Positions 27,718 through 36,819 of a stretch of DNA of 64,000 nucleotides are shown one piece after another (within the stretch, counting starts at the first letter, position 1; each line of letters opens with the position of its first letter). The stretch is taken from NCBI RefSeq assembly GCF_000014865.1, contig NC_008576.1, positions 2,199,501 to 2,263,500 of the forward strand, read 5' to 3'. A program made the position numbers and the translations under genes. The DNA comes from Magnetococcus marinus MC-1. Its GTDB lineage: Bacteria; Pseudomonadota; Magnetococcia; Magnetococcales; Magnetococcaceae. Below the pieces are notes generated by a model, which did not search any database, had not been told where the DNA came from, and worked only from the letters and a program-made list of their open reading frames with translations.

Positions 27718-28404
27718 TCAGAGGGATGACTTCTCTTCAGCCATCGGGTTATCCAAGCGGGTCACATCGGCCTCGTTAAAGTGCGCATGGTTGCGACGAC
27801 GGGGCAGATAGTGGTTAGCCGGTTGGGTACCCAATTCAGGCATGAGCTGGAAGCCGCCATTTTCACGAATCTGCTGGGATGCCTTGGATGCGGGATCGTG
27901 AATATCCCCAAACACGCGGGCACCGGCAGGACAGGCCATCACACAGGTTGGCTTACGTTCTGCTTCCGGCAGTTTGACATCGTAGATACGATCCACGCAG
28001 AGGGTGCATTTTTTCATCACCTTCTCACCAGGATCAAACTCCCGCATACCGTAGGGGCAGTTCCAGGAGCAATATTTACAACCAATACACTTGTCATAGT
28101 CCACCAGGACGATGCCATCCTCTTCGCGTTTATAACTGGCCTCAGTGGGGCAGACCGGTACGCAAGGCGCATCTTCGCAGTGGAGACAGCTTTTAGGGAA
28201 GTGAATGGTCTCCGTATCCGGGAATGTGCCAGCCTCAAACGTCTGCACCCGGTTGAAAAAGGTCCCATGGGGATCTTCACCATAAGGGTTAACGTCTGTC
28301 AGAGGGCCAGCCCAGCCAGAGGTGTTCCAACTTTTACAGCTGGTTACACAGGCGTGACATCCTACACAGATATTAAGATCGATCACTAGAGCCAGTTGGG
28401 TCAT
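27718..28404 (-). CDS. soeB: Iron-sulfur subunit of sulfite:quinone oxidoreductase-like complex
   Basis: A 228-residue ferredoxin-like subunit with four [4Fe-4S] sites. Cysteine groups are CVGCHACVTSC, CLHCEDAPCVPVCP, CIGCKYCSWNCPYG and CTLCVDRIYD with a later CVMACP. ATG 28404 (MTQLALVIDLN) is used because AAGGA precedes it; the longer frame would overlap soeA. soeB overlaps nothing and starts 43 bp after the soeA stop. It links the molybdenum subunit to the membrane anchor. No Tat or Sec signal. Confidence 0.85.
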   Translation of the reverse strand: MTQLALVIDLNICVGCHACVTSCKSWNTSGWAGPLTDVNPYGEDPHGTFFNRVQTFEAGTFPDTETIHFPKSCLHCEDAPCVPVCPTEASYKREEDGIVLVDYDKCIGCKYCSWNCPYGMREFDPGEKVMKKCTLCVDRIYDVKLPEAERKPTCVMACPAGARVFGDIHDPASKASQQIRENGGFQLMPELGTQPANHYLPRRRNHAHFNEADVTRLDNPMAEEKSSL

Positions 28405-28447
28405 GATCCTTGGCCTTCGTTCAAGTTCGTCAATACAATGGAATCCA

Positions 28448-31333
28448 TTACCGCTTAGAAGCTTTGCCCGCCATATACCCACGCAACTTATCAAAGATGA
28501 GGGTCATGCCGGGATAGGCCTTCATAGGGGTAAACTGGGGTTGAGAGACCGGCTCGCAATCCTCAGCCTTGGTGATCTTAACCCGCACGTCAAACCATGC
28601 AGCCTGACCAGTTACCGGGTCCGAGTTGGAGACATGCTCACCCGCTTCGTGGGCTGGCAGCTCTTCGGAAATCACATGGTTAAGCAGGAAACCCCGTTTG
28701 GATTCATAGGCATCCTTAGAGAGGCCCCATGCACCGGCACTCTTACCAATGGCATTCCATGTCCACACAGTCCCGGGTTCAACCGCTTCGGTGAAACGCG
28801 CCATGCAGCGGATTTTGCCATGCATGGACTCAACATCCACCCAATCTCCATCGTCAAAGCCATTATCCCGACCAACCTGGGGGCTCATATAGAGATAGTT
28901 GTAGGTATGGATCTGCCGCAGCCATGCGTTCTGGGAATCCCAGGAGTGGTACATGGCCATGGGCCGCTGGGTCAGAGCGTTGTAGGGATACGTTTTGGTA
29001 TCCACCAACAGATCCTCAAGCGGCGGGTGATAGAAAGGCAGGGGGTCAAAATATTTCTCGACCCGGCTGCGCAGATGATCCGGTGGTTGACGACCAGGGC
29101 GCTTGCCTTGAGCGGCCAGACGGAAGGTCTGCAAGATTTCCGAATAGAGATGAATATTGATAGGATCACTGAAGCCCATCAAATTATTCTCTTTGGCCCA
29201 ATCCAGATACTCCCGGTTCCAGTTGCGCATAAAGTGCATGGATTCAGGCAGTTTATTAAAGTGGTAGCAGCCATTCTCTTCATAGCGCTTCCACTGATCG
29301 GGGTTGGGTTCTCCCCGCATCACCTTATCGCCATCCTTACCGCGCCATCCGGAAAGGAAACCGATACCAGGGACCAGCTCAAAATTGGTGATGAAATCTT
29401 TGTAGTCTTCAAACTTACGGCTGCCATCCGCATGGGTAAACGCTGGGAATTTAAGGCGCGAACCCAATTCAATGAGCACATCCTGGAACGGCTTGCTGTC
29501 ACCCTTGCGGGGCATGATCGGGACACGACAGGCATCCACCGGACCCTCAAACTCGGAGATGGGACGGTCCAACATGGACATCACATCGTAGCGCTCAAGA
29601 TAGGTGGTGTCGGGCAGCACCAGATCGGCGAAGGCCACCGTCTCAGAATGATAAGCGTCTGCCACAATAAGGAACGGAATCTTATACTGACCGTTGCTAT
29701 CCTTATCGGTAAGCATCTGCCGTACATCACTGGTGTGCATGGAGCTGTTCCAAGCCATGTTGGCCATAAACAGGAATAGGGTATCAATGGTGTAGGGATC
29801 GCCACGCCAAGCGTTGGTGATCACATTTTGCATCAAACCATGGGCTGACAGCGGATGCTCCCAAGAGAACGCCTTGTCGATACGGACCGGTCCCCCCTCC
29901 GCAGTAAGGAACAGCTCCTCAGGATTGGCAGGCCAACCCACAGGTGCATGGGGCAGAGGGGTGTTGGGTTGGACCTCTTCCGGTGTGGTGCAGTTTTTCG
30001 GCCCTGGGGGTACGGGACGAGGGAACGGCGCACGGTGGCGGAAACCGCCAGGACGATCAATGGTGCCCAACAGGGACATGATGATCGCCAGACCACGAAT
30101 GGTCTGAAAACCGTTGGAGTGCGCCGCCAAACCACGCATGGCGTGGAAGGCCACCGGCACACCGGTTACCTTTTCATGCTTGCGGCCCCAGGCGTCGGTC
30201 CAAGCGATGGGCAGTTCAAAACGCTCATCACGGGCGACGACACCCATCTCAATAGCGAGATTACGGATGGTTTCAGCCGGAATACCGGTGATCTCCGCAG
30301 CCCACTCGGGGGTGCAACTTTCCGCTTGTTCCATGAGCAATTGGAACGAAGGTTTAACCTTTTTACCATCTTCGGTGGTGTACTCACCCAAGAAGGCAGG
30401 GTTGGCTCCTTCCGTACGCATAGGCACAATTTTTTTGCTATTGCGGTCATACCACATGCGATCTTCGGGATCAAAACAACCCGCAGGTTTCTCAGCACCA
30501 CTGCGCAGCAGCATGCCCTGTTCGGGACCCTCATCCAAAATGACCAATTCAGCAGCATTGCTGAATTCACGCAGGAACTCTTTATCGTAGAGCCCCTCCT
30601 TGATCAAAATGTTGATGATCGCCATAAACAGCGCTGCATCGGTACCCGGTTTGATGCCAATCCACTGATCCGCTACCGCTGAATAGCCTGTACGCACCGG
30701 GTTGACCGAAATCATCCGGCCACCATGGCTCTTAAAGTGGCCAATTTCACGCTTAAGCGGGTTGGAGTGGTGATCTTCGGCGGTGCCGATCATCACAAAC
30801 AATTTGGCACGCTCCAGATCTGGACCACCGAACTCCCAGAAGGAGCCGCCCATGGTATAGATCATGCCGGTGGCCATGTTTACGGAGCAAAAGCCCCCAT
30901 GGGCGGCAAAGTTGGGCGTACCAAAATTTTTCGCAAACATGCCTGTTAGGGCCTGCATCTGATCACGACCGGTGAACATAGCGAATTTTTTGGGGTCGGT
31001 GGAGCGGATGGCACCCAGCCGCTTCTCCATGAGGTCAAAAGCCTCATCCCAGCTAATGACTTCAAACTCTGGATTACCGCGCTCGCTGCCCTCTTTACGT
31101 TTGAGGGGGTTGAGCAGACGCGCCGGTGAGAGCTGCTTCATCACACCGGATGAGCCCTTGGCACAAATGACCCCCTTATTTAGAGGGTGTTCGGGGTTGC
31201 CCTGAATGTGACGTATTTCACCATCGCGCAAAGTAATACGTACTCCGCAACGGCAGGCACACATATAGCAGGTGGTATGCTTAATCTCCACCTTGCCATT
31301 GTCACGATCACTTATCTTCGTGGGGTCTTGCAT
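28448..31333 (-). CDS. soeA: Molybdopterin oxidoreductase, SoeA-like sulfite dehydrogenase catalytic subunit
   Basis: A 961-residue molybdenum bis-MGD enzyme of the DMSO reductase superfamily. The N-terminal [4Fe-4S] motif is Cys22-x2-Cys25-x3-Cys29 ... Cys57. It then has GSFWEFGGPDLERAKLFVMIG, LAAHSNGFQTIRG and VLPDTTYLERYD. There is no twin-arginine leader (N-terminus MQDPTKISDRDNGKVEIKH), so the active site should face the cytoplasm. That is the feature distinguishing SoeA from the exported PsrA, PhsA and DmsA. With soeB and soeC downstream, the set fits SoeABC, which oxidises cytoplasmic sulfite to sulfate in sulfur oxidisers. No strong ribosome-binding site is seen. Alternative: polysulfide/thiosulfate reductase-like enzyme. 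Confidence 0.82.
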   Translation of the reverse strand: MQDPTKISDRDNGKVEIKHTTCYMCACRCGVRITLRDGEIRHIQGNPEHPLNKGVICAKGSSGVMKQLSPARLLNPLKRKEGSERGNPEFEVISWDEAFDLMEKRLGAIRSTDPKKFAMFTGRDQMQALTGMFAKNFGTPNFAAHGGFCSVNMATGMIYTMGGSFWEFGGPDLERAKLFVMIGTAEDHHSNPLKREIGHFKSHGGRMISVNPVRTGYSAVADQWIGIKPGTDAALFMAIINILIKEGLYDKEFLREFSNAAELVILDEGPEQGMLLRSGAEKPAGCFDPEDRMWYDRNSKKIVPMRTEGANPAFLGEYTTEDGKKVKPSFQLLMEQAESCTPEWAAEITGIPAETIRNLAIEMGVVARDERFELPIAWTDAWGRKHEKVTGVPVAFHAMRGLAAHSNGFQTIRGLAIIMSLLGTIDRPGGFRHRAPFPRPVPPGPKNCTTPEEVQPNTPLPHAPVGWPANPEELFLTAEGGPVRIDKAFSWEHPLSAHGLMQNVITNAWRGDPYTIDTLFLFMANMAWNSSMHTSDVRQMLTDKDSNGQYKIPFLIVADAYHSETVAFADLVLPDTTYLERYDVMSMLDRPISEFEGPVDACRVPIMPRKGDSKPFQDVLIELGSRLKFPAFTHADGSRKFEDYKDFITNFELVPGIGFLSGWRGKDGDKVMRGEPNPDQWKRYEENGCYHFNKLPESMHFMRNWNREYLDWAKENNLMGFSDPINIHLYSEILQTFRLAAQGKRPGRQPPDHLRSRVEKYFDPLPFYHPPLEDLLVDTKTYPYNALTQRPMAMYHSWDSQNAWLRQIHTYNYLYMSPQVGRDNGFDDGDWVDVESMHGKIRCMARFTEAVEPGTVWTWNAIGKSAGAWGLSKDAYESKRGFLLNHVISEELPAHEAGEHVSNSDPVTGQAAWFDVRVKITKAEDCEPVSQPQFTPMKAYPGMTLIFDKLRGYMAGKASKR

Positions 31334-31401
31334 GGCGTTTACCGGTTGTTGCTGACAAACGGATTGCCGAATTTACATAAATCCGACGGTAGATAGGGTT
31401 A

Positions 31402-31425
31402 TAAACCGTAAATAAGACCGGTTTA
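31402..31425. promoter_or_regulatory. Inverted repeat in the soeA/OGT-like divergent promoter region
   Basis: TAAACCG, a 10-nt spacer and CGGTTTA form a perfect 7-bp dyad 69 bp upstream of soeA. The shape suits a dimeric regulator. No regulator gene is adjacent, and the site does not match a consensus I know. The rest of the 350-bp gap (31334-31684) is AT-rich with no gene seen. Confidence 0.3.
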
Positions 31426-31684
31426 GTCCCTTAAACTTATTATACATAAATAAATTTTATGGCTACGGCACATCTACAACACTTTGTTGTATACTTAGGG
31501 GCGTTGTCAAGTCACATTTCATTAAGTGGCTTGCTGGCGCGCTAATTTAATCAATGACTGCTTCATGTTGTACCAGGGTTTTGAGCAAATGTCTCGGGGT
31601 TTATCCCCTTTTTTCGGTATTCTGTGCTAAGCATGCTACCCTGCTCACTACCCAGTGGGAAAGGTCAGGCAAATAGGATAAAAG

Positions 31685-34153
31685 ATGGCTGAGTCAAATA
31701 AAGATTGCTATCCAGCGCTTGAGCAAGCACTACGTTGCATGGCTGCGGGTGATTTGCGGCGCTTAGCCGTGTTGGTGGAACCGTTATTACAAGCCCCTCC
31801 CGAGGATGCCTATTTTCTGGGCCATTTGGCGGTTATCTTGCGGCGCTTAAAAAAAACAGAGCCTGCACTGGCGCTGTTGCGAAAAGTGACCCAACAATGG
31901 CCCGAATCCTATATCTGGCACTTTAATCTTGGCAATGCGGCTAAGGAGGCTGGCCGCTTGGATGAAGCTGAAATGGCCTATCGTGCCGCCTTGCACCGGC
32001 AACCTCAACTTGAAGGTGCTCGGTTTAACCTTGCCCAGTTGTTGATGGGTCGGCAATGCCACCGTGATGCTTTGCAGATGCTGGAGCCCTTAACCCACCA
32101 CAGCGAGCAGCCCGCCGCCGTTTGGGCGGCAGTGGCGGGCTGTTATGAGGGCTTACAGGAGTGGCTGTTAGGGTTAGAAGCTGCGGAGCGAGCCTTGAGC
32201 ATGGCTTCCAATCGGGTACGCTATCAACACCTTAAAGTGTCGTTATTGATGCGACTTGCACGGCATCAAGAAGCTTGGCCCTTGCTGCTACAAGGGCTTG
32301 CCTACGATGCCTTATCGACCAGCCAGTGGATTACACTCTTTCGTTCACTGCGTAAACCCGGCCTCAAGGCGCAGCTTTTTGAGTGGATGGTGCAACACCC
32401 GCCACGGGGTCAAGATCCTTGGCTGGTTTATGTCAACGCCCTGCAACTGGATGGGGCGTATCAGGCTGCGCTGGATCTCTGTGTGCAGGCCGAGCAGGCT
32501 CAGCAAATTTCCCCGCAACTGTGGGATGCCCGGGGTGTGGCTTGGCAGGCTGTGGGGGCTTGGCAAGAGGCGATGCGTGCCTTTGAGATCAGTCTGGAGC
32601 AGGATGCTTCACGGGCTGCGGTACACTCTAATTTTGGTATGCTGTGCCATATTTTGGGTAAAGATGTTGAGGCGGAGCAAGCCTTTCGTCACGCCATTGG
32701 CTTGCAGCCTGATTTGGCTATGGCCTATGCCAATCTCGGCTTGGCGCTAACGCGTCAATACCGGCTGGCAGAGGCTGCTGTGGCTTGTCGGCAGGCACTG
32801 CAACTTAACCCAAAACTTAGCCAAGGTTTTTTTAATCTTGGTCCCGTGCTGATCAAGCAAGGCCGCGCCGCAGAAGGTACCGATGCCATGGCCCAGGGCT
32901 TGACGCTTAACCCCTCGGCCTATAGCTCCTTTTCCAGCTATCTGTTTGGATTAAACTATCTGGACATAGATCCATATACACTATTTAACCATCACCAGCG
33001 CTTTGGCGCTCAGCTTCGCAAACAGTACGTACCACGACGGCATTGGCCTAACCAAAAAAATCCTGAACGGGCGATCCGTGTGGGATGGGTGTCGGCAGAT
33101 CTACAGCACCATCCTATGGGGTTGATGCTGTTGCCTTTGCTTAAACAACTCAAAGGGGTGCGTATGGAGCATTTTCTCTACGATGGCACCCTAAAACACG
33201 ATGCTATTTCTCAAGAGATCGTGGCGTTAGCCGATCACACGGTAGCGATCCGTCACCTTAGCCATGAGGCTTTGGCCGAACGTATTCAGGCAGATCGTGT
33301 GGATCTGTTGTTGGATCTTGGTGGACACACGGCAGATAACCGGTTGCCCATGTTTGCCCTTAAACCCGCGCCTGTACAGTTAAGCTGGGCCGGTTATGTC
33401 AATAGCAGTGGTCTGGGCTGCATGGATGGGGTGATCTTGGATTGTTACACCGCACCAGCAGGATTGGAGCGTTTTTATAGCGAACCCATTTTGCGCCTGC
33501 CACATGCCCTCTATTGTTATGAGCCCTGCCAGCCACACCCGCCGGTTGCCTCTTTACCCGCGCGTAAAAATGGCTATATAACGTATGGCTGTTTTAATAA
33601 TTTGGCCAAACTTTCCCCCCGCACCCTAAGATTGTGGGGGGAAATTTTAAAACGGCTGCCCAACAGTCGGTTGGCGCTCAAATCAGCCTCTGTTTGTGAT
33701 GCAGAGACCCGCGAGGCTTTGGTTAAACAGCTGGCGGCCCTAGGGGTTAGCGCCCAGCGGCTTATTTTTATCCAACCTTCGGACTATGGGCGCTATCTGG
33801 AAGATTATCAATTTGTGGATATTGCACTGGATCCTTTGCCGTTTAATGGGGGCATTACAACCTTGCAAGGTTTATGGCAAGGGGTGCCCATCGTAACCCG
33901 TTGGGGGCTGGGGCAGCGCGATCGGGTCGGCGGCAGTATCCTGACTGACCTGGATTTGGTGTCATGGATCGCCGACAGTGACCAAGCCTATATTGAGTGC
34001 GCCGTCGCCAAAGCGGCTGATCTGGATGCCCTGGAAAGGTTGCGTATGGCACTACCGTCGCGCTTAAAGAGCAGCCATGTGGGCAGCGCTTTGCGTTTTG
34101 CGCCGGCTTTTTCAGAGCTGTTGCGCCAGGCTTGGCGTCGATGGTGCGCTTGA
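31685..34153 (+). CDS. TPR protein with SPINDLY/OGT-type glycosyltransferase domain (GT41)
   Basis: An 822-residue protein. Residues 1 to about 430 are a chain of TPR helices (for example FNLGNAAKEAGRLDEAEMAYRAAL and VHSNFGMLCHILGKDVEAEQAF). Residues 450-815 are a Glyco_transf_41 domain with RVGWVSADLQHHPMG, LLLDLGGHTADNRLP, YGCFNNLAKLSPRTLRLW and DPLPFNGGITTLQGLW. Such bacterial O-GlcNAc-transferase relatives use nucleotide sugars to modify Ser/Thr, in some species flagellin or surface proteins. The target here is unknown. ATG follows GGATAAAAG. It is transcribed away from soeA, alone on this strand. Confidence 0.87.
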   Translation: MAESNKDCYPALEQALRCMAAGDLRRLAVLVEPLLQAPPEDAYFLGHLAVILRRLKKTEPALALLRKVTQQWPESYIWHFNLGNAAKEAGRLDEAEMAYRAALHRQPQLEGARFNLAQLLMGRQCHRDALQMLEPLTHHSEQPAAVWAAVAGCYEGLQEWLLGLEAAERALSMASNRVRYQHLKVSLLMRLARHQEAWPLLLQGLAYDALSTSQWITLFRSLRKPGLKAQLFEWMVQHPPRGQDPWLVYVNALQLDGAYQAALDLCVQAEQAQQISPQLWDARGVAWQAVGAWQEAMRAFEISLEQDASRAAVHSNFGMLCHILGKDVEAEQAFRHAIGLQPDLAMAYANLGLALTRQYRLAEAAVACRQALQLNPKLSQGFFNLGPVLIKQGRAAEGTDAMAQGLTLNPSAYSSFSSYLFGLNYLDIDPYTLFNHHQRFGAQLRKQYVPRRHWPNQKNPERAIRVGWVSADLQHHPMGLMLLPLLKQLKGVRMEHFLYDGTLKHDAISQEIVALADHTVAIRHLSHEALAERIQADRVDLLLDLGGHTADNRLPMFALKPAPVQLSWAGYVNSSGLGCMDGVILDCYTAPAGLERFYSEPILRLPHALYCYEPCQPHPPVASLPARKNGYITYGCFNNLAKLSPRTLRLWGEILKRLPNSRLALKSASVCDAETREALVKQLAALGVSAQRLIFIQPSDYGRYLEDYQFVDIALDPLPFNGGITTLQGLWQGVPIVTRWGLGQRDRVGGSILTDLDLVSWIADSDQAYIECAVAKAADLDALERLRMALPSRLKSSHVGSALRFAPAFSELLRQAWRRWCA

Positions 34154-34268
34154 GCGCTGCGAATGAAGTGGTTATAGTGGTCCAGATTGTGCTTTGCTTG
34201 AGACGAGAAAGTGTGGTTAATTTTTTTAGGTAATAGCGCCTTGCCCTAGACGTGTGGAGTAAAATCGG

Positions 34269-35084
34269 ATGATCAAGCGGGTGTTTTTGGACAAGCTTCC
34301 CTTCTTTCGTGGATTTACCAGCGAAGAGAAGGAGTCGATTTCACAGCTCAATGGGGCAAGATTTCTTAAATTTCAAAAAGGCGATCCTATTGTCAATGAA
34401 GATGATGAGGGGGACTCCTTTTTTATTATTCTTAAAGGAACCTTAGCGGTTTACAAACGCGGTATCGGTGACGCCGTAGCCACCCTTAAGGCGGGTAACC
34501 TGTTTGGTGAAATTGCCTTTTTAAGCCCCCGCAAACGTACCACCAGCGTGGTCTGTAATGATGATGTGTTCTTGATCGAATTTCATCGCAGCATGCTCAA
34601 AGATCTTCCTTTTGATGTGCGCGATAAAATTAAAGATAAATTGATTATGATTTTGATTAAACATCTGGATGATCTGCGCATTGTGATGGAAAAAAATGCA
34701 GGGGGTCCCACCAAAATCAGCCATGAAAATCCTTTTGAAAAAGCGCGGGAGCGTCAGGCTGCCGGTATGAATCGGGTAATCTATGAGGGTAAAGATGGCA
34801 TGGTGATTACCCATCTTGGCGGGTTAAAGGCCAAAATTGTGAAGGGGGATAACGTTAAAGAAGTCGAGATGGTAAAGTTGAGTGAAAAACTCCCCAGTAA
34901 CATGATGCGCGCCTTAGAGACCAAAGGGTTAGACCCCTCAGAATATTATGCTGGTGAAGGCTATTTGATCCCCAAAGCCGCAAGCCGGGCTTGGCACCAG
35001 GCCATGACCGCCGGTGCCGTGCAGTTGCGTGAGCAGCAGCAACAGATTGATCATTTTCAAAATATTGACAATCTCTACAGCTAA
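34269..35084 (+). CDS. Cyclic-nucleotide-binding domain protein
   Basis: A 271-residue soluble protein. The first 130 or so residues are a cNMP-binding fold: FLDKLPFFRGFTSEEKESI, EDDEGDSFFIILKGTLAVY and the phosphate-binding cassette LFGEIAFLSPRKRTTSVV (Gly-Glu and Arg present). The C-terminal 140 residues have no DNA-binding helix-turn-helix that I can see, so this is not an ordinary CRP-type activator. They contain a small beta-rich unit (GKDGMVITHLGGLKAKIVKG) and a Gln-rich tail. It may read out cAMP made by the cyclase at 58043. ATG start. Confidence 0.78.
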   Translation: MIKRVFLDKLPFFRGFTSEEKESISQLNGARFLKFQKGDPIVNEDDEGDSFFIILKGTLAVYKRGIGDAVATLKAGNLFGEIAFLSPRKRTTSVVCNDDVFLIEFHRSMLKDLPFDVRDKIKDKLIMILIKHLDDLRIVMEKNAGGPTKISHENPFEKARERQAAGMNRVIYEGKDGMVITHLGGLKAKIVKGDNVKEVEMVKLSEKLPSNMMRALETKGLDPSEYYAGEGYLIPKAASRAWHQAMTAGAVQLREQQQQIDHFQNIDNLYS

Positions 35085-35394
35085 TCGGATCTAAAAAAAT
35101 CAGGGTGTCGGCTTCGATTTAGGAATATCCCCACAAAAACGGTTTGAACTTTCAAAAATTGGTCTGGTCTCACCACTGCAAGAACGGAACTTACGCTTGT
35201 ATGGTGGGTCTACGTTACAAGTGCGTAGGGGACGCTTTTTACTTTGCGGATATGCTGCCCATCGGGGGGGGGGCTGCTGTACGAAGATCCTGCTGCTGAT
35301 TGTGCAAACTGTGGTGTAAAAAAGACGGGCAAAAAAATAGGGTTGGGGAATGGGGCACGTGCGATGATTAACCTGAATAGATGGGGGGAATTTA
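35085..35394. other. Intergenic region, no gene seen
   Basis: About 310 bp between the cNMP-binding protein and the zinc-finger protein. An imperfect dyad ACGCTTGTA...TACAAGTGCGT near 35191-35226, followed by CTTTTT, may be a terminator. A G10 run occurs near 35265. Confidence 0.35.
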
Positions 35395-35718
35395 ATGGAG
35401 TGTAATCCAGAATTGGTATCGGCTTTTTTGGATGGTGAGTTGGAGCCGGTGATTCGAGATGCCTTTATTGAGCATCTGCTGGTCTGTCCCGAGTGTCAAA
35501 TTTTGTTGGCCGCTTTGGGACAGCTCAAAGGCTATATGTCTGGATCCTGTGCACTGGATAATCCCGAGGATCTGACCCAACGTATCATGATGACCATCCA
35601 TAATGGGGATACCCAAGCGGTGGTGGAGAGTGGGCGTGGAGAGTTGCCCAAAACGCATTCTCCCAAGGAGAGTTTCTCCGAAACCAAACCGCAAGCGGGC
35701 CTAAACCGCAGACGGTAA
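35395..35718 (+). CDS. Zinc-finger (zf-HC2/ZAS-like) small protein, anti-sigma-like
   Basis: A 107-residue protein. Its N-terminus has Cys3, His27, Cys31 and Cys34 (HLLVCPEC), the H-x3-C-x2-C zinc-binding pattern of ZAS-domain anti-sigma factors. The typical FLDGELEP segment lies between. There is no transmembrane helix and no ECF sigma factor beside it, so it is either a soluble anti-sigma factor acting on a distant partner or another zinc-finger regulator. ATG with GGGGGAA upstream; closed by the hairpin at 35728. Confidence 0.65.
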   Translation: MECNPELVSAFLDGELEPVIRDAFIEHLLVCPECQILLAALGQLKGYMSGSCALDNPEDLTQRIMMTIHNGDTQAVVESGRGELPKTHSPKESFSETKPQAGLNRRR

Positions 35719-35727
35719 AGATGGAGC

Positions 35728-35767
35728 CAACAAAGCCCGATTCCCATTGACGAATCGGGCTTTGTTG
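35728..35767. terminator. Perfect 16-bp hairpin between convergent genes
   Basis: CAACAAAGCCCGATTC pairs completely with GAATCGGGCTTTGTTG around an 8-nt loop. It lies between the convergent zinc-finger gene and cheV. The T-tract is poor on both sides. Confidence 0.8.
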
Positions 35768-35784
35768 TTGCTGAGCCTGGAGCG

Positions 35785-36723
35785 CTATCCCGGCAACATA
35801 ACCCCGAGATGTTCCATAATGGCACGGGCGATCTCATCGGGCTTGAATTTGGCCACAAAATCATCCGCACCAACCTTAATCGCCTTATCCCGGTTGGCCT
35901 TGTTGCTCATAGAACTGTGTAGGATAAGCGGAATGCTCTGTAGTTCCGGGTGGGCTTTTACGGTACGGGTCAGCGTAAAGCCATCCATGCCGGGCATTTC
36001 AATGTCCGAGATAATCATGTTGACCGGAGTACGCCCTTCAGCGTCCAAATTTTTATGCAGGTAGTTCAAGGCATCTTCTGCACAGCTCTGTTCCACAAAA
36101 GGTATTTTTAGCTTGTCCAAGGTGTTCCCCAGCATTTTGAGTGCCGCCCGCGAGTCATCCACGATCAACACCAAAGCCTGGGAAAAATCAATTCCTGTAC
36201 CTTGCTTAACGATCTCCTGAGAAACCTCAAGGGAGATCCCCAACACTTCGCCTAGAATGCGCTCAATATCCAAAATTTGAATGGCATGTTCTTCTTCGTC
36301 ATAGGTAATGGCGGTGAGAAAGCCTTGATCCAACACACCATAACCAGGACGTTTAATCTCTTTCCAACTTTTTTGCAGCAATCGGTTGGGTTGACTGATT
36401 AAAAACCCCTGCACGGTGTTGCTGTATTCACAAATAATGATGTAACTAACCTCTTGTCGAAACGCTACCGCATCCAGGCCCATCGCCGCGCTAAGGTCGA
36501 GCACTGTTACCATGGTATCGCGAAAATTGATGCTACCCACAATGGCTGGGTGGAGCTTAGCGACCTGTGTAACCTGTTTAGGGGTCTCAATAACCTCAAT
36601 GATTTTAAATACATTAATTCCATATTGCTGATGATCGCTTAGATAGAAGGTAAGCATCTCCATCTGGTTGGTAAAGGCCAGATTGGTGCGTTGATCCACT
36701 TCATCCATAAGGTTAATGGACAT
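35785..36723 (-). CDS. cheV: Chemotaxis protein CheV
   Basis: A 312-residue CheW-REC fusion. The CheW-like part (about 25-165) has LTFYLSDHQQYGINVFKIIEV, GSINFRDTMVTVLDLSAAMGL and ILDIERIL. The receiver (about 180-310) has LIVDDSRAALKML, the phospho-acceptor Asp in IISDIEMPGMDGFTL, and LHSSMSNKA. CheV couples chemoreceptors to CheA and tunes the signal by phosphorylation. ATG 36723 (MSINLMDEVDQ) is preceded by GGGAG; the longer frame has no ribosome-binding site. The chemoreceptor at 10159 is a possible partner. Confidence 0.93.
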   Translation of the reverse strand: MSINLMDEVDQRTNLAFTNQMEMLTFYLSDHQQYGINVFKIIEVIETPKQVTQVAKLHPAIVGSINFRDTMVTVLDLSAAMGLDAVAFRQEVSYIIICEYSNTVQGFLISQPNRLLQKSWKEIKRPGYGVLDQGFLTAITYDEEEHAIQILDIERILGEVLGISLEVSQEIVKQGTGIDFSQALVLIVDDSRAALKMLGNTLDKLKIPFVEQSCAEDALNYLHKNLDAEGRTPVNMIISDIEMPGMDGFTLTRTVKAHPELQSIPLILHSSMSNKANRDKAIKVGADDFVAKFKPDEIARAIMEHLGVMLPG

Positions 36724-36819
36724 AGGAGACTCCCAAAATTTGATGAAAGGGATTTCCACCTTAGGCAAACCCACGTTGGGAAGCAATGGCTCCTTCTATG
36801 CGTGATGCAAATTGCCGAA

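Noticed and set aside
28403-29779. A 458-codon open frame antisense to soeA
   Set aside because: It lies wholly opposite the well-supported soeA and the soeB-soeA junction, has no ribosome-binding site and a low-complexity His/Gly/Ile composition. It is a shadow frame caused by codon bias.
35085-35394. Possible c-di-GMP (GEMM) riboswitch upstream of the zinc-finger gene
   Set aside because: The conserved GEMM core sequences are absent; only a loose dyad and a G-run are present.
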